Shown piece by piece: positions 1-6,243 of a DNA stretch of 7,029 bases (position 1 is its first letter; each line of letters starts with the position of its first letter). The position numbers were made by a program, and so were the translations under genes. This DNA is from an uncultured Collinsella sp. (lineage in GTDB: Bacteria > Actinomycetota > Coriobacteriia > Coriobacteriales > Coriobacteriaceae), in assembly GCA_937958315.1 (NCBI GenBank), contig CALFGH010000254.1, positions 1 to 7,029 on the forward strand, given 5' to 3'. The notes below the pieces were generated by a model. The model was not told the DNA's origin and did no database searches. It saw nothing but the letters and a program-made list of their open reading frames with translations.

Positions 1-1099
1 TGGCGGCAAAACCGGCGGGTGCGGCCGAGTCGGGGTGACCGTCGAGGAACATACGGCCGAGCAGCGTGTCGAAGCCGCGGTCGTCGATACCGCGCAGGCC
101 AAACGGCAGCAGCGGAATATAGGTCATGCTGTCGCCTTCGGCCATAAAGTCGCCGCGCTCAAACTGCATCGCGGGTATGCCTTCTAGACCCCAATCCAGA
201 CGGGCATGCTTGCCAAACTGAAAGCGCTCGGGCTCGTTTTCGTAGACCTTGCCGTCGCCATAGAGCATGTAGCGTGCCATGAGGGGGCCGTTACCCTGCG
301 TGAGATTTTGCTCGGGCCAAGGTGCCTTAAACAGCGGCAGCGTATCGGGTTGAGCCATCTTGGCATCGACATAGCCGCCATACATATAGGGCACACACCA
401 AAAGATGAGCTCGGGAAAGAGCTCACGTCCATGGTCGAGCCATGAGTTGTCCTGCCCCACGCCATCGGCAACGCCCATCACGCGCACCTTCTGATAGACC
501 CGCTGCTGCACGGCAGGCCATTCGGGCGTGGCACGATAACACTCGGCAATGCTCATGAGGGCGCGAACGATGGTGTTCATGCCACCCCAGCTGAGCAGCC
601 ATAACGTACGCGGGTCATCATCCAAAATCGCCTGCGCAATTACGTGAGACCCCTCAGTTTCCTCAGTCACATCACCCTCAAAGGCAACATTTCCCACAAA
701 GGTGCGCTCGATCATCTGGGCAGGCGTGGGAAACGGCGGCTCACCGGCAGCGGCCGCATTTGCCTGCAACTGCGGCCAAGCCTGGGCATATTCATTACTC
801 CAGAGACTCTCAATCCAATGCTCGGGAAACGGACGATACTCACGAAGCTCGCCGGCCAGCGGATCGGGCTCATGAGGCACAACATCCCACTCATAAGAGC
901 GACGACCCTTAGTCCGCCAATGCGAATTCACCTCGCCGAGCGTATGAACCCCATCCCCAAGAAAGTGATACTGCGAAGCCGTATACACCACGGCCTGAAC
1001 ATCAAGCACATTGAGATACAGAGCCAAATGAACGAGCGAGTTCATATCGTCGACTTCCATATCGGTAGTAACAATCACCCGAGTTAACTCTTGGGACAT
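1..1099 (-). CDS. DUF1593 / nucleoside-hydrolase-like protein (3' end outside the window)
   Basis: Translating the minus strand from the ATG at 1097-1099 gives 366 uninterrupted residues that run off the left edge, so the C-terminus is missing. The start has a GGAG (1108-1111) 8 nt upstream. The N-terminus carries an Asp-rich motif, TTDMEVDDMNS (residues 11-21), which matches the DUF1593 (Sde182-type nucleoside-hydrolase-like) family. In true nucleoside hydrolases the equivalent Asp cluster binds calcium and the ribose. A second family-like block, SWGGMNTIVRAL, lies at 170-181. Known members are thought to act on N- or O-glycosidic bonds, but substrates are poorly defined. No signal peptide is visible: the protein starts MSQELTRVIV, which enters the first beta strand directly. 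It is probably cytoplasmic. It lies downstream of the esterase gene on the same strand, with a large palindrome in the 263 bp gap, so co-transcription is uncertain. Family call is firm; function is not. Confidence 0.85.
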   Translation of the reverse strand, partial: MSQELTRVIVTTDMEVDDMNSLVHLALYLNVLDVQAVVYTASQYHFLGDGVHTLGEVNSHWRTKGRRSYEWDVVPHEPDPLAGELREYRPFPEHWIESLWSNEYAQAWPQLQANAAAAGEPPFPTPAQMIERTFVGNVAFEGDVTEETEGSHVIAQAILDDDPRTLWLLSWGGMNTIVRALMSIAECYRATPEWPAVQQRVYQKVRVMGVADGVGQDNSWLDHGRELFPELIFWCVPYMYGGYVDAKMAQPDTLPLFKAPWPEQNLTQGNGPLMARYMLYGDGKVYENEPERFQFGKHARLDWGLEGIPAMQFERGDFMAEGDSMTYIPLLPFGLRGIDDRGFDTLLGRMFLDGHPDSAAPAGFAA

Positions 1100-1228
1100 A
1101 GGAACAGCTCCAATCAAAATCAATTCAGCCAGTTACGCGCAAGGCAAGACGGGACCCACGCCCCCATCGCCACCGACCCGGCGCGCTGCCGGAAGTGCCC
1201 GGTCAGGGTCAACGACAATGGCAACGCA

Positions 1229-1351
1229 GCGGGGACCGGGGTTTAGTTTTGCAAACATTCCGCAGGGGGCATGGGCGGGCGCAGCGCGAAGCGCAAAGCG
1301 CCAGCCCATGCATGCCCGAGGACGTTTGCAAAACTAAACCCCGGCCCCCGC
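1229..1351. repeat. Large nested palindrome between two minus-strand genes
   Basis: The outer arms 1236-1256 and 1324-1344 are perfect 21-nt inverted copies (CCGGGGTTTAG at one end, TTTTGCAAAC at the other). They extend outward to 1229 and 1351 with a single mismatch (1235/1345). The inner arms 1269-1282 and 1298-1311 (GCATGGGCGGGCGC against GCGCCAGCCCATGC) pair over 14 nt with one mismatch. They enclose a small GCGC hairpin. The spacers between outer and inner arms are exactly 12 nt on each side and largely unpaired. The whole is a symmetric 123 bp structure starting 11 bp after the esterase stop codon. It lacks a clear terminal T-run, so it is not a textbook intrinsic terminator, although it may stop transcription. 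The symmetry suggests a MITE-like or REP-like interspersed element. No clear target-site duplication was seen. Confidence 0.85.
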
Positions 1352-1362
1352 GAAGGGACGGA

Positions 1363-2700
1363 TTACCTATCGACCCTGGCCGACCACTCCCAGCAGCCCA
1401 CCGGCTCGCCGTCGATGAGTACGTTGCCCCCGTCGAAGTCTTGATAACACAGGTCGTTGAATTGGTGGATCCACACGCCGTGGTTGAACGTCTTCTTAGG
1501 CGAGCCATCGGCCTCGCGATAGCGCCCGGTCAGGTCCTCGACATGACTAAAGTAGGTAAGGTGCACGTTGGCTCCGGCGTCACGCAGGCGTGCCGTGAGC
1601 GGCAGCACGGTCTGTTGCGGCGACACGAGCTCGTCGCCCTTGGAGTGCGTAAACCACAGCGGCGTCTTGGCGAGCGCGGCTACGTCCTCGTCCGTGGCGT
1701 TGTACCACGGGGCACAGCAGGGAAGGCCCGCGGCAAAGAAATCGGGGTAGTCGGCGCACAGGCGCAGGGTCATAAAGCCGCCGTTGGAAAGGCCGGCGAC
1801 CACGATGCGGTCGGTGTCGATACGCTCGGCATGCTCGGAGACAAACTCGTCAATGAGCGCCTTGAGCACGGGGGAGTAGATGCTCTGGTTGGAGCGGCCG
1901 AGCTGCTCGACGCCGTTGTCCATCCAAAACGTGGGAGACTGCGGCACGAGCGCCCAGGCAAAGCCGCCAAAGTAGCGCTGGATTTGCGCCTGGCTAATGG
2001 CTGTCACGCGGTTGCCGATATAGGCGCGCGTGGCGCCTTCGCTCTGCGTGGCACCCTTGCCTTCGCCGGCGCCGTGCAGGTACACCACGAGCGGGGCCTT
2101 TTGGGGCACGACCGTGGCCTCGGGCGCGAAGGGATTGAAGCAGGCCGAGTCCTCTGCCTTAAAGCTGGGCTCAAAGAAGCCGTACTCGAGCGCAATACCA
2201 TTGACGGCGGTCTTTTGTACGGCATTGCTCCAGCCCTTGAGCGCGGGGCAGATGTCGCCGCGACAGGTATCGAAGACCAGGCCGCAGGTGGGGTCGTCGC
2301 CGTCGTCGCCGGGAAGAGCCGCGAGCTGCGTGATGTGCAGCTGGTCATCGAGCATGCGCGAGCCCATGACGCCGCCTTCGATCTTTTTGGTCAGGCGCTG
2401 CTCGGCGACCTCGAGTGCCACATGGGCGCCCACGGCGAGCTTGCGGCCGTTCTCGTCACACGGATACGCGGCGAGAACGTCGATGTAACCCACGGAGGGC
2501 GCGGCATGGTCGGCGCCGTGCTCCTTGCGCATCAGGACCTCGCCCGTGCGCTCGTGACGCTCTACATATATATGGAAAGTGTTCGCATCGACATCGTTGG
2601 CGCGCACGGTGCAGGGTAGGTCGAGAACGACCTTGCTGATCCAGGGGCCAAAGTCGCCCAAGGTGGTGACGGTTGCGTAGGTACACGATCTGAGTTCCAT
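1363..2700 (-). CDS. Alpha/beta-hydrolase esterase with N-terminal Ig-like domain
   Basis: 445 residues. Residues about 1-110 resemble the Ig-like N-terminal domain of esterases of the Thermotoga EstA type (GDFGPWISKVVLDL early on, then a beta-rich stretch). From about 200 to 445 is an alpha/beta-hydrolase fold. YLHGAGEG (207-214) is the oxyanion-hole strand. The nucleophile elbow is AGLSNGG with Ser305, the likely acid is Asp356 in SKGDE, and the likely catalytic His is His407 in FNHGVW. This fits PHB-depolymerase-like or prolyl-oligopeptidase-like carboxylesterases. An upstream in-frame ATG at 2757 would add 19 residues. The ATG at 2698-2700 was chosen because AAGGGAGG lies 6 nt before it. 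No signal peptide follows this start, unlike many secreted Ig-esterases, so a cytoplasmic location is inferred. It is transcribed divergently from the PTS gene. The substrate is unknown; deacylation of an imported glycoside is a guess from context. Confidence 0.88.
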   Translation of the reverse strand: MELRSCTYATVTTLGDFGPWISKVVLDLPCTVRANDVDANTFHIYVERHERTGEVLMRKEHGADHAAPSVGYIDVLAAYPCDENGRKLAVGAHVALEVAEQRLTKKIEGGVMGSRMLDDQLHITQLAALPGDDGDDPTCGLVFDTCRGDICPALKGWSNAVQKTAVNGIALEYGFFEPSFKAEDSACFNPFAPEATVVPQKAPLVVYLHGAGEGKGATQSEGATRAYIGNRVTAISQAQIQRYFGGFAWALVPQSPTFWMDNGVEQLGRSNQSIYSPVLKALIDEFVSEHAERIDTDRIVVAGLSNGGFMTLRLCADYPDFFAAGLPCCAPWYNATDEDVAALAKTPLWFTHSKGDELVSPQQTVLPLTARLRDAGANVHLTYFSHVEDLTGRYREADGSPKKTFNHGVWIHQFNDLCYQDFDGGNVLIDGEPVGCWEWSARVDR

Positions 2701-2706
2701 GAGCTG

Positions 2707-2714
2707 CCTCCCTT
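2707..2714 (-). promoter_or_regulatory. Ribosome binding site of the esterase gene
   Basis: The minus strand reads AAGGGAGG, then six bases, then ATG at 2700. This strong match fixes the start at 2700 and argues against the longer reading from 2757, which would translate through this site. Confidence 0.8.
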
Positions 2715-2749
2715 GCGCCGCGCGTGCTAAACAATCGCGGCAATACAAT

Positions 2750-2763
2750 CTAAACATGTTTAG
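2750..2763. promoter_or_regulatory. Candidate operator A, perfect 14-bp palindrome
   Basis: CTAAACATGTTTAG is its own reverse complement. It lies 50 bp before the esterase start and just downstream of a candidate -10 box on the minus strand, where a bound repressor would block transcription. It shares TAAACA/TGTTTA arms with the dyads at 2833 and 3069. The binding protein is unknown. Confidence 0.5.
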
Positions 2764-2774
2764 TGTAAAGCAGA

Positions 2775-2804
2775 ATTAGAGAATAAGCAGATGAACTCGG
2801 TAAA
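2775..2804 (-). promoter_or_regulatory. Candidate promoter of the esterase gene
   Basis: On the minus strand, TTTACC (2799-2804) could be the -35 and TCTAAT (2775-2780) the -10, with 18 bp between them. The -10 differs from TATAAT at one position; the -35 is only a fair match. The start of transcription would fall about 7 nt downstream, next to operator A. Tentative. Confidence 0.3.
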
Positions 2805-2832
2805 CGGTCACATCAAACGCTCACTGAATTAC

Positions 2833-2846
2833 TAAACACTTGTTTA
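2833..2846. promoter_or_regulatory. Candidate operator B, TAAACA-CT-TGTTTA dyad
   Basis: Perfect 6-bp arms separated by two bases. It lies upstream of the candidate esterase promoter, with its centre 83 bp from the centre of operator A (about eight helical turns). That would allow loop formation between two bound dimers. The arm sequence matches operators A and C, but the spacers differ (0, 2 and 3 bases). Confidence 0.45.
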
Positions 2847-2866
2847 CTACTATCTAGCAGGGCTTT

Positions 2867-2884
2867 TTGTTGATGAATCAACAA
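2867..2884. repeat. Perfect 8-bp inverted repeat with 2-base spacer
   Basis: TTGTTGAT-GA-ATCAACAA. It is unrelated in sequence to the TAAACA dyads. It could be a second operator or a small hairpin. The core TTGAT..ATCAA recalls FNR sites but has two spacer bases instead of four, so it is not called an FNR box. Confidence 0.45.
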
Positions 2885-2953
2885 GGCATTGAGGTGCCAG
2901 ATTATATAAAATCCCACGTAGACGACCATTTATAAATAAACGGCACTATATGT

Positions 2954-2967
2954 AATGCCTCGGCATT
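2954..2967. repeat. Perfect 6-bp inverted repeat AATGCC-TC-GGCATT
   Basis: A short symmetric site in the middle of the divergent control region, with no T-run after it. It may be an operator or a chance dyad. Confidence 0.3.
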
Positions 2968-3044
2968 CAATTACGTTCACCCCCGATTTCCTACCGTTCA
3001 CCGGACTGCAAACGGCAAAACTGCCACAAATTCAACGCTCCGTG

Positions 3045-3085
3045 TAAACTAAACGCTGTAAACGTTCAGTAAACAGATTGTTTAC
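3045..3085. promoter_or_regulatory. TAAAC half-site cluster ending in candidate operator C
   Basis: TAAAC occurs at 3045, 3050, 3059 and 3070. The last copy forms GTAAACA-GAT-TGTTTAC (3069-3085), with perfect 7-bp arms and a 3-base spacer. It sits about 107 bp before the PTS start codon, where it could control the plus-strand transcript. The half-site is the same as in operators A and B near the divergent gene, which suggests one regulator for both directions. The regulator is not in the window. Confidence 0.5.
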
Positions 3086-3142
3086 GACAGCGTATCCAAG
3101 GGCTCGGCAGCCGTAAGGGGTTATAGTCGCCGGGTCAAAGGC

Positions 3143-3168
3143 GTGCCTACGTCCAAACGGGCAGGCAC
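3143..3168 (+). promoter_or_regulatory. Small leader hairpin before the PTS gene
   Basis: GTGCCT (3143-3148) and AGGCAC (3163-3168) form a 6-bp stem with a 14-base loop, ending 10 nt before the ribosome binding site. There is no T-run, and it does not look like the BglG/LicT antiterminator target that often precedes beta-glucoside PTS genes. Its role is uncertain. Confidence 0.25.
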
Positions 3169-3178
3169 ACGATGATAT

Positions 3179-3187
3179 GGGGAGGGG
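3179..3187 (+). promoter_or_regulatory. Ribosome binding site of the PTS gene
   Basis: GGGGAGGGG sits just before ATG at 3192, with GGAG seven bases from it. An in-frame ATG at 3177 overlaps this site and is therefore unlikely to be used. Confidence 0.75.
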
Positions 3188-3191
3188 TCCC

Positions 3192-4619
3192 ATGGCAGTA
3201 GATAACAAGCAGATTGCCACCGATGTCCTCGAGCTCGTGGGCGGTGCGGAGAATGTTGCCGTCGCCACCAACTGCATGACGCGCCTGCGTCTGACGCTCA
3301 AGGATAACAGCAAGGCCGACGTGGAGAAGATCAAGAAGGTCAAGGGTGTTCTGGGTTGCCAGTTCGCCGGCAGCCAGCTCCAGGTCATCATTGGCCAGAA
3401 CGTGCCCAAGGTGCTCGCCGAGTTCGTCGCCATGTCCGGCGTCAAGCAGGGTGCCGCAGTCGACGAGAACCTCGACGCTCCTAAGGAGAAGTTCGAGCTC
3501 AAGAACCTGCCCAATATCATCCTCGACTATCTGTCGGGCTCCATGACCCAGCTGATTCCGCTGCTCATGGCCGGCGGTCTGTTCCGCACCATCGCTGCGG
3601 TCCTCGGTCCCACCATGCTCGGCGTTCTCTCCGATACCGATCCGACCTACACGTTCCTCTACACCACCCTGTACGAGGCCACGTTTACCTTTATCCCCAT
3701 CTACCTGGGCTATGCCGCTGCTAAGAAGCTCGGCGCCTCTCCGGTTCTGGGCATGCTCCTCGGCGGCGCTCTCATGGCCCCGTCTGTCGTGAGTGTCGCG
3801 ACTCAGGAGGGTGGCGGAATCATCTCCGTCTACGGCATCCAGATCGCCGCTGCCAACTACCAGCAGTCCGTCCTGCCGATCATCCTCTCGGTGCCCGTCC
3901 TGTACTTTGTCGAGAAGTTCTTTAAGAAGGTCATGCCCGACGTGCTGTCCACGGTCTTCACGCCGTTCTGCACCATGATCGTCACCATTCCCATCGCCTT
4001 CATCGTCCTTGCCCCGATCGGCAACGAGCTCGGCAACCTCATCGCCAACGCCCTCTTCGGTCTTGCTGACCTTGGCGGTATCGGTATCCTGATCGTCATG
4101 GCCATCCTCGGCGCCTTCTGGCAGCTCTTCGTGGTCTGCGGCATGCACATGCCCGTCATTCTGCTCGCTCAGGTTCAGATCATCGCCGCCGGCTACGATC
4201 CCTTCGTCTTCGTTTCCACCAACTGCGCTATGGCCGCTGTCTGGGGTTGCGCCTTCGGTGCCTTCCTCAAGATGAAGAACCCCGACGAGAAGGGTCTTGC
4301 CCTGGGTTACGTCATCTCCGCCATCGCCGGCGGCGTCACCGAGCCCGCGCTCTTCGGTATCCTCATGCGCTTCCGTCGCACCATGCTCGGTATGTTCATC
4401 GGCGGTGCCATCGGCGCTGTGTTCTCCGGCCTCATGGGTGTTACCTACTACCTGGCCGGCGGTGCCTCCAACTTCCTGGTCTTCACCAACTACCTGCAGG
4501 GTGGCCAGATGAACACCGTCTGGGCTATCGTCGGTATGGCGATCTCCTTTGTCATCGCCGCTGCCGTCGTCTTTGCCGCTGGCTTCTCCAAGGAGGAGCT
4601 CGCCGAGATGGAGGCCTAA
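3192..4619 (+). CDS. PTS beta-glucoside-class permease, EIIBC
   Basis: 475 residues. An inner-membrane permease that imports a sugar and phosphorylates it. The EIIB domain (about 1-85) begins DNKQIATDVLELVGG and has the phosphorylated Cys28 in TNCMTRLRL, then GVLG at 52-55. The EIIC domain (about 105-462) has roughly ten hydrophobic segments, GMHMP at 317-321 and the signature GVTEPALFG at 381-389 found in glucose/beta-glucoside-class permeases. The order IIB-IIC matches BglF, but the chain ends after IIC (KEELAEMEA). A fused IIA domain is therefore absent and must be supplied in trans. Codon choice is strongly biased (lysines AAG, mostly ATC and GCC/GCT), more than in the neighbours, which suggests high expression. 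A terminator follows, then a glycosidase gene. The class is firm. The substrate is unknown, with a beta-glucoside or related glycoside the best guess. Confidence 0.95.
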   Translation: MAVDNKQIATDVLELVGGAENVAVATNCMTRLRLTLKDNSKADVEKIKKVKGVLGCQFAGSQLQVIIGQNVPKVLAEFVAMSGVKQGAAVDENLDAPKEKFELKNLPNIILDYLSGSMTQLIPLLMAGGLFRTIAAVLGPTMLGVLSDTDPTYTFLYTTLYEATFTFIPIYLGYAAAKKLGASPVLGMLLGGALMAPSVVSVATQEGGGIISVYGIQIAAANYQQSVLPIILSVPVLYFVEKFFKKVMPDVLSTVFTPFCTMIVTIPIAFIVLAPIGNELGNLIANALFGLADLGGIGILIVMAILGAFWQLFVVCGMHMPVILLAQVQIIAAGYDPFVFVSTNCAMAAVWGCAFGAFLKMKNPDEKGLALGYVISAIAGGVTEPALFGILMRFRRTMLGMFIGGAIGAVFSGLMGVTYYLAGGASNFLVFTNYLQGGQMNTVWAIVGMAISFVIAAAVVFAAGFSKEELAEMEA

Positions 4620-4660
4620 GGCCAAGCCATTCGGTCGTCTATGACCTTACCTACACGACA

Positions 4661-4697
4661 GGGCCCCGTCAGGCGCAAGCCCGGCGGGGCCCTTCTT
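4661..4697 (+). terminator. Intrinsic terminator after the PTS gene
   Basis: GGGCCCCG (4661-4668) pairs perfectly with CGGGGCCC (4685-4692) and is followed at once by TTCTT. The loop contains a mini-stem GGC-GCAA-GCC. It starts 41 nt after the PTS stop codon. It should end most PTS transcripts, so the next gene depends on read-through or its own promoter. Confidence 0.85.
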
Positions 4698-4758
4698 GCA
4701 AGGTAGACTGATTGGGGCGCGTGGCGTCTGCTCGCCGGGGCTTGCTAAGCGCCAGGGG

Positions 4759-4783
4759 CTTTCGCGCAGGGTTACCGCGAAAG
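4759..4783 (+). promoter_or_regulatory. Leader hairpin before the DUF4038 gene
   Basis: CTTTCGCG (4759-4766) and CGCGAAAG (4776-4783) form a perfect 8-bp stem with a 9-base loop. Further weak stems lie just upstream (for example GCTT-GCT-AAGC near 4740-4750). It may be a structured 5' leader or an operator. No riboswitch class was recognised. Confidence 0.4.
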
Positions 4784-4815
4784 AATCTGCCGGTTCGCAA
4801 CTCCTTTATCAAACG

Positions 4816-4821
4816 AAAGGA
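4816..4821 (+). promoter_or_regulatory. Ribosome binding site of the DUF4038 gene
   Basis: AAAGGA lies 7 bases before ATG at 4829 but only one base before the in-frame ATG at 4823. The spacing therefore picks the start at 4829, giving MSLGKLTVNG. Confidence 0.7.
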
Positions 4822-4828
4822 CATGCAG

Positions 4829-6142
4829 ATGAGTTTGGGAAAGCTGACCGTCAACGGTCGTCAGGACGGCTTTTTGTGCGAGGGCAAGCCGTTCTTTTGG
4901 TTTGCCGATACGTGCTGGAGCGCGTTTACGAGCATTACCGAGGCCGATTGGGACTACTATCTGACCCGCCGCGCCGAGCAGGGTATGAACGTGCTGCAGA
5001 TCAACACGCTGCCGCAGTGGGATCGCTGCTGCCCCGATCTGGGTATTTGGCCCTATGCCAGCGAGGACGGCGTGCATTTTGATTGGTCCCGTCCCAACCA
5101 AGTGTACTGGGACCGCGCTGCTGCCATGTGCCGCGCTGCCGTCGAGCACGGCATTCGTCCGGCACTCGTGCTTATGTGGTGCAACTACGTGCCCGGTACC
5201 TGGGGCGCCAAGATCGCCGAGCGTTGCGGTGCCGAGGTTATGCCGCGCGAGGAGGTTCGTGCCCACGTTGCCCGCGTCGTCGAGAACCTGGGCGAGTTTG
5301 ACCCTGTCTACGTGGTGACGGGCGATACCGACTTTACCAGCGACGAGGCGATCGCTTATTACGAGGACGCCCTCGACGAGGTCATCAAACGCGCGCCCGA
5401 GGCGTTGCGCACCATGCATATCAACCGCGGCAACCGTACCATCCCGGCACAGTACCTGGACCGTCTGGACTTCTACATGTTCCAGCCCGGTCACAACTAC
5501 GAGGGCCAGCCCGAGGCATGGCGCCTGCCGCAGGACTTTATCGCCAACTATCCTAAAAAGCCGATGGTTAACTCCGAGCCCTGTTACGAGCAAATGGGCG
5601 CGTCGCGTAACGTGTACTGGCGCTTCACTGCACAGGACTGCCGCGCGAGCGTGTGGTCGTCGATCCTTGCCGGTGCGAGCGCTGGCGTGACCTATGGCGC
5701 GCACGGTGTTTGGAACTGGCAGACCAGCAAGAGCCAGGGCTCGGTACTGGGCGAGGGCTTCGACATGCCGTTCCGCTGGCAGGAGTGCCTGCAGTTTGCG
5801 GGCGTTTGGGACTTTGGCGCGATCGAGCACGTGCTTGCCGGCTTGGGCGCTACGGCTGGCGATGACGCACTTGCCGTGGTTCCGGCGCAGGAGCTGCTCG
5901 ATGACGCGCGCGAGGCCATTCGTGTGGCGCGCGTTGGTGATCGCATCGTCACGTACCTGCCGCGTACCACGGCGCTCAAGTTTAAGCTTGACGGCACGCG
6001 CGGCTGGACGGCGACGGTCCTCGACATGGAGGACAAGCGCATCGCCAAGCTGCCCGTCCGCGACAACGGTGACGGCACCGTGCGCGTGGCTCAACATCCC
6101 TTTGAGCACGACGCGCTGGTGATTCTGGCCCCCGGGCGCTAA
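4829..6142 (+). CDS. DUF4038 / GH140-like glycoside hydrolase (apiosidase-like)
   Basis: 437 residues. The main part (about 5-340) matches the DUF4038 TIM-barrel family related to GH140 apiosidases. It opens with an edge strand and FFWFADTCWSAF (22-33), then a barrel rich in aromatic residues. Likely catalytic acids, by analogy with GH140, are Asp166 in VVTGDTDF and Glu250 in VNSEPCYE. Residues about 345-437 form a small beta-rich C-terminal domain like the putative collagen-binding domain often attached to DUF4038. No signal peptide is visible from the chosen start, so a cytoplasmic enzyme is inferred. An in-frame extension to 4712 is rejected because it has no ribosome binding site and translates the leader hairpin. 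The position after a PTS gene suggests it cleaves the imported, possibly phosphorylated, glycoside. Activity on apiose is possible but not shown; many DUF4038 members are uncharacterised. Confidence 0.85.
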   Translation: MSLGKLTVNGRQDGFLCEGKPFFWFADTCWSAFTSITEADWDYYLTRRAEQGMNVLQINTLPQWDRCCPDLGIWPYASEDGVHFDWSRPNQVYWDRAAAMCRAAVEHGIRPALVLMWCNYVPGTWGAKIAERCGAEVMPREEVRAHVARVVENLGEFDPVYVVTGDTDFTSDEAIAYYEDALDEVIKRAPEALRTMHINRGNRTIPAQYLDRLDFYMFQPGHNYEGQPEAWRLPQDFIANYPKKPMVNSEPCYEQMGASRNVYWRFTAQDCRASVWSSILAGASAGVTYGAHGVWNWQTSKSQGSVLGEGFDMPFRWQECLQFAGVWDFGAIEHVLAGLGATAGDDALAVVPAQELLDDAREAIRVARVGDRIVTYLPRTTALKFKLDGTRGWTATVLDMEDKRIAKLPVRDNGDGTVRVAQHPFEHDALVILAPGR

Positions 6143-6189
6143 CGGCTCTTCTCCAGCATTTACAACCCAGTCCCTTTCATGAGGCTGCG

Positions 6190-6241
6190 ACGGAATGGTT
6201 CGTGCATGACAGCTTTAAGTTGCCAAGGGGAGCCATTCCGT
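6190..6241. repeat. Imperfect hairpin repeat, REP-like
   Basis: ACGGAATGGTTC (6190-6201) pairs with GAGCCATTCCGT (6230-6241) over 12 bases with one G-T wobble; the loop is 28 bases. It stands directly next to a second hairpin with a GGGGACGT motif. Paired hairpins of this kind are usual for REP-like units mobilised by RAYT/IS200-type transposases, but no transposase is in the window. Confidence 0.6.
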
Positions 6242-6243
6242 TG

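Larger units (their letters stand above)
2701..3191. promoter_or_regulatory. Divergent control region between esterase and PTS genes
   Basis: This 491 bp non-coding stretch separates two outward-facing start codons. It is clearly more AT-rich than the flanking genes. It contains many TAAAC half-sites (near 2728, 2751, 2801, 2833, 2937, 3045, 3050, 3059 and 3070). Three of these belong to TAAACA/TGTTTA dyads. It also has unrelated perfect dyads at 2867-2884 and 2954-2967. A likely minus-strand promoter is listed separately. No convincing -35/-10 pair was found for the plus-strand PTS gene; TATAGT at 3122-3127 could be a -10 box but has no good -35. No open reading frame with a ribosome binding site was seen here. 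Confidence 0.7.

Noticed and set aside
1229..1351. Palindrome as a CRISPR repeat or standard intrinsic terminator
   Set aside because: There is only one inverted pair, no array of direct repeats with spacers, and no terminal T-run.
1195..2619. Long open frame of 474 codons on the plus strand opposite the esterase gene
   Set aside because: It is antisense to a gene with clear catalytic motifs and a good ribosome binding site, has a low-complexity composition, and shows no recognisable domain. It is a by-product of GC-rich codon use.
2869..2882. FNR-type site in TTGATGAATCAA
   Set aside because: Spacing between half-sites is two bases, not four.
3040..3190. BglG/LicT-type antiterminator before the PTS gene
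   Set aside because: No match to the known RNA antiterminator pattern and no terminator overlapping the small hairpin.
3147..4625. Long open frame of 492 codons on the minus strand opposite the PTS gene
   Set aside because: Extremely rich in Asp, Glu, Gly and His with no domain; it mirrors the strong codon bias of the permease.
4720..4803. tRNA-Ser-like look: loop TTGCTAA, a long variable-arm-like stem, and GGTTCGCAAC
   Set aside because: The T-arm and acceptor stem do not pair, the D-arm is missing, and the anticodon stem has a mismatch. Treated as a structured leader instead.
4772..6109. Open frame of 445 codons on the minus strand opposite the DUF4038 gene
   Set aside because: No motif, no ribosome binding site context, and fully antisense to a recognised gene.
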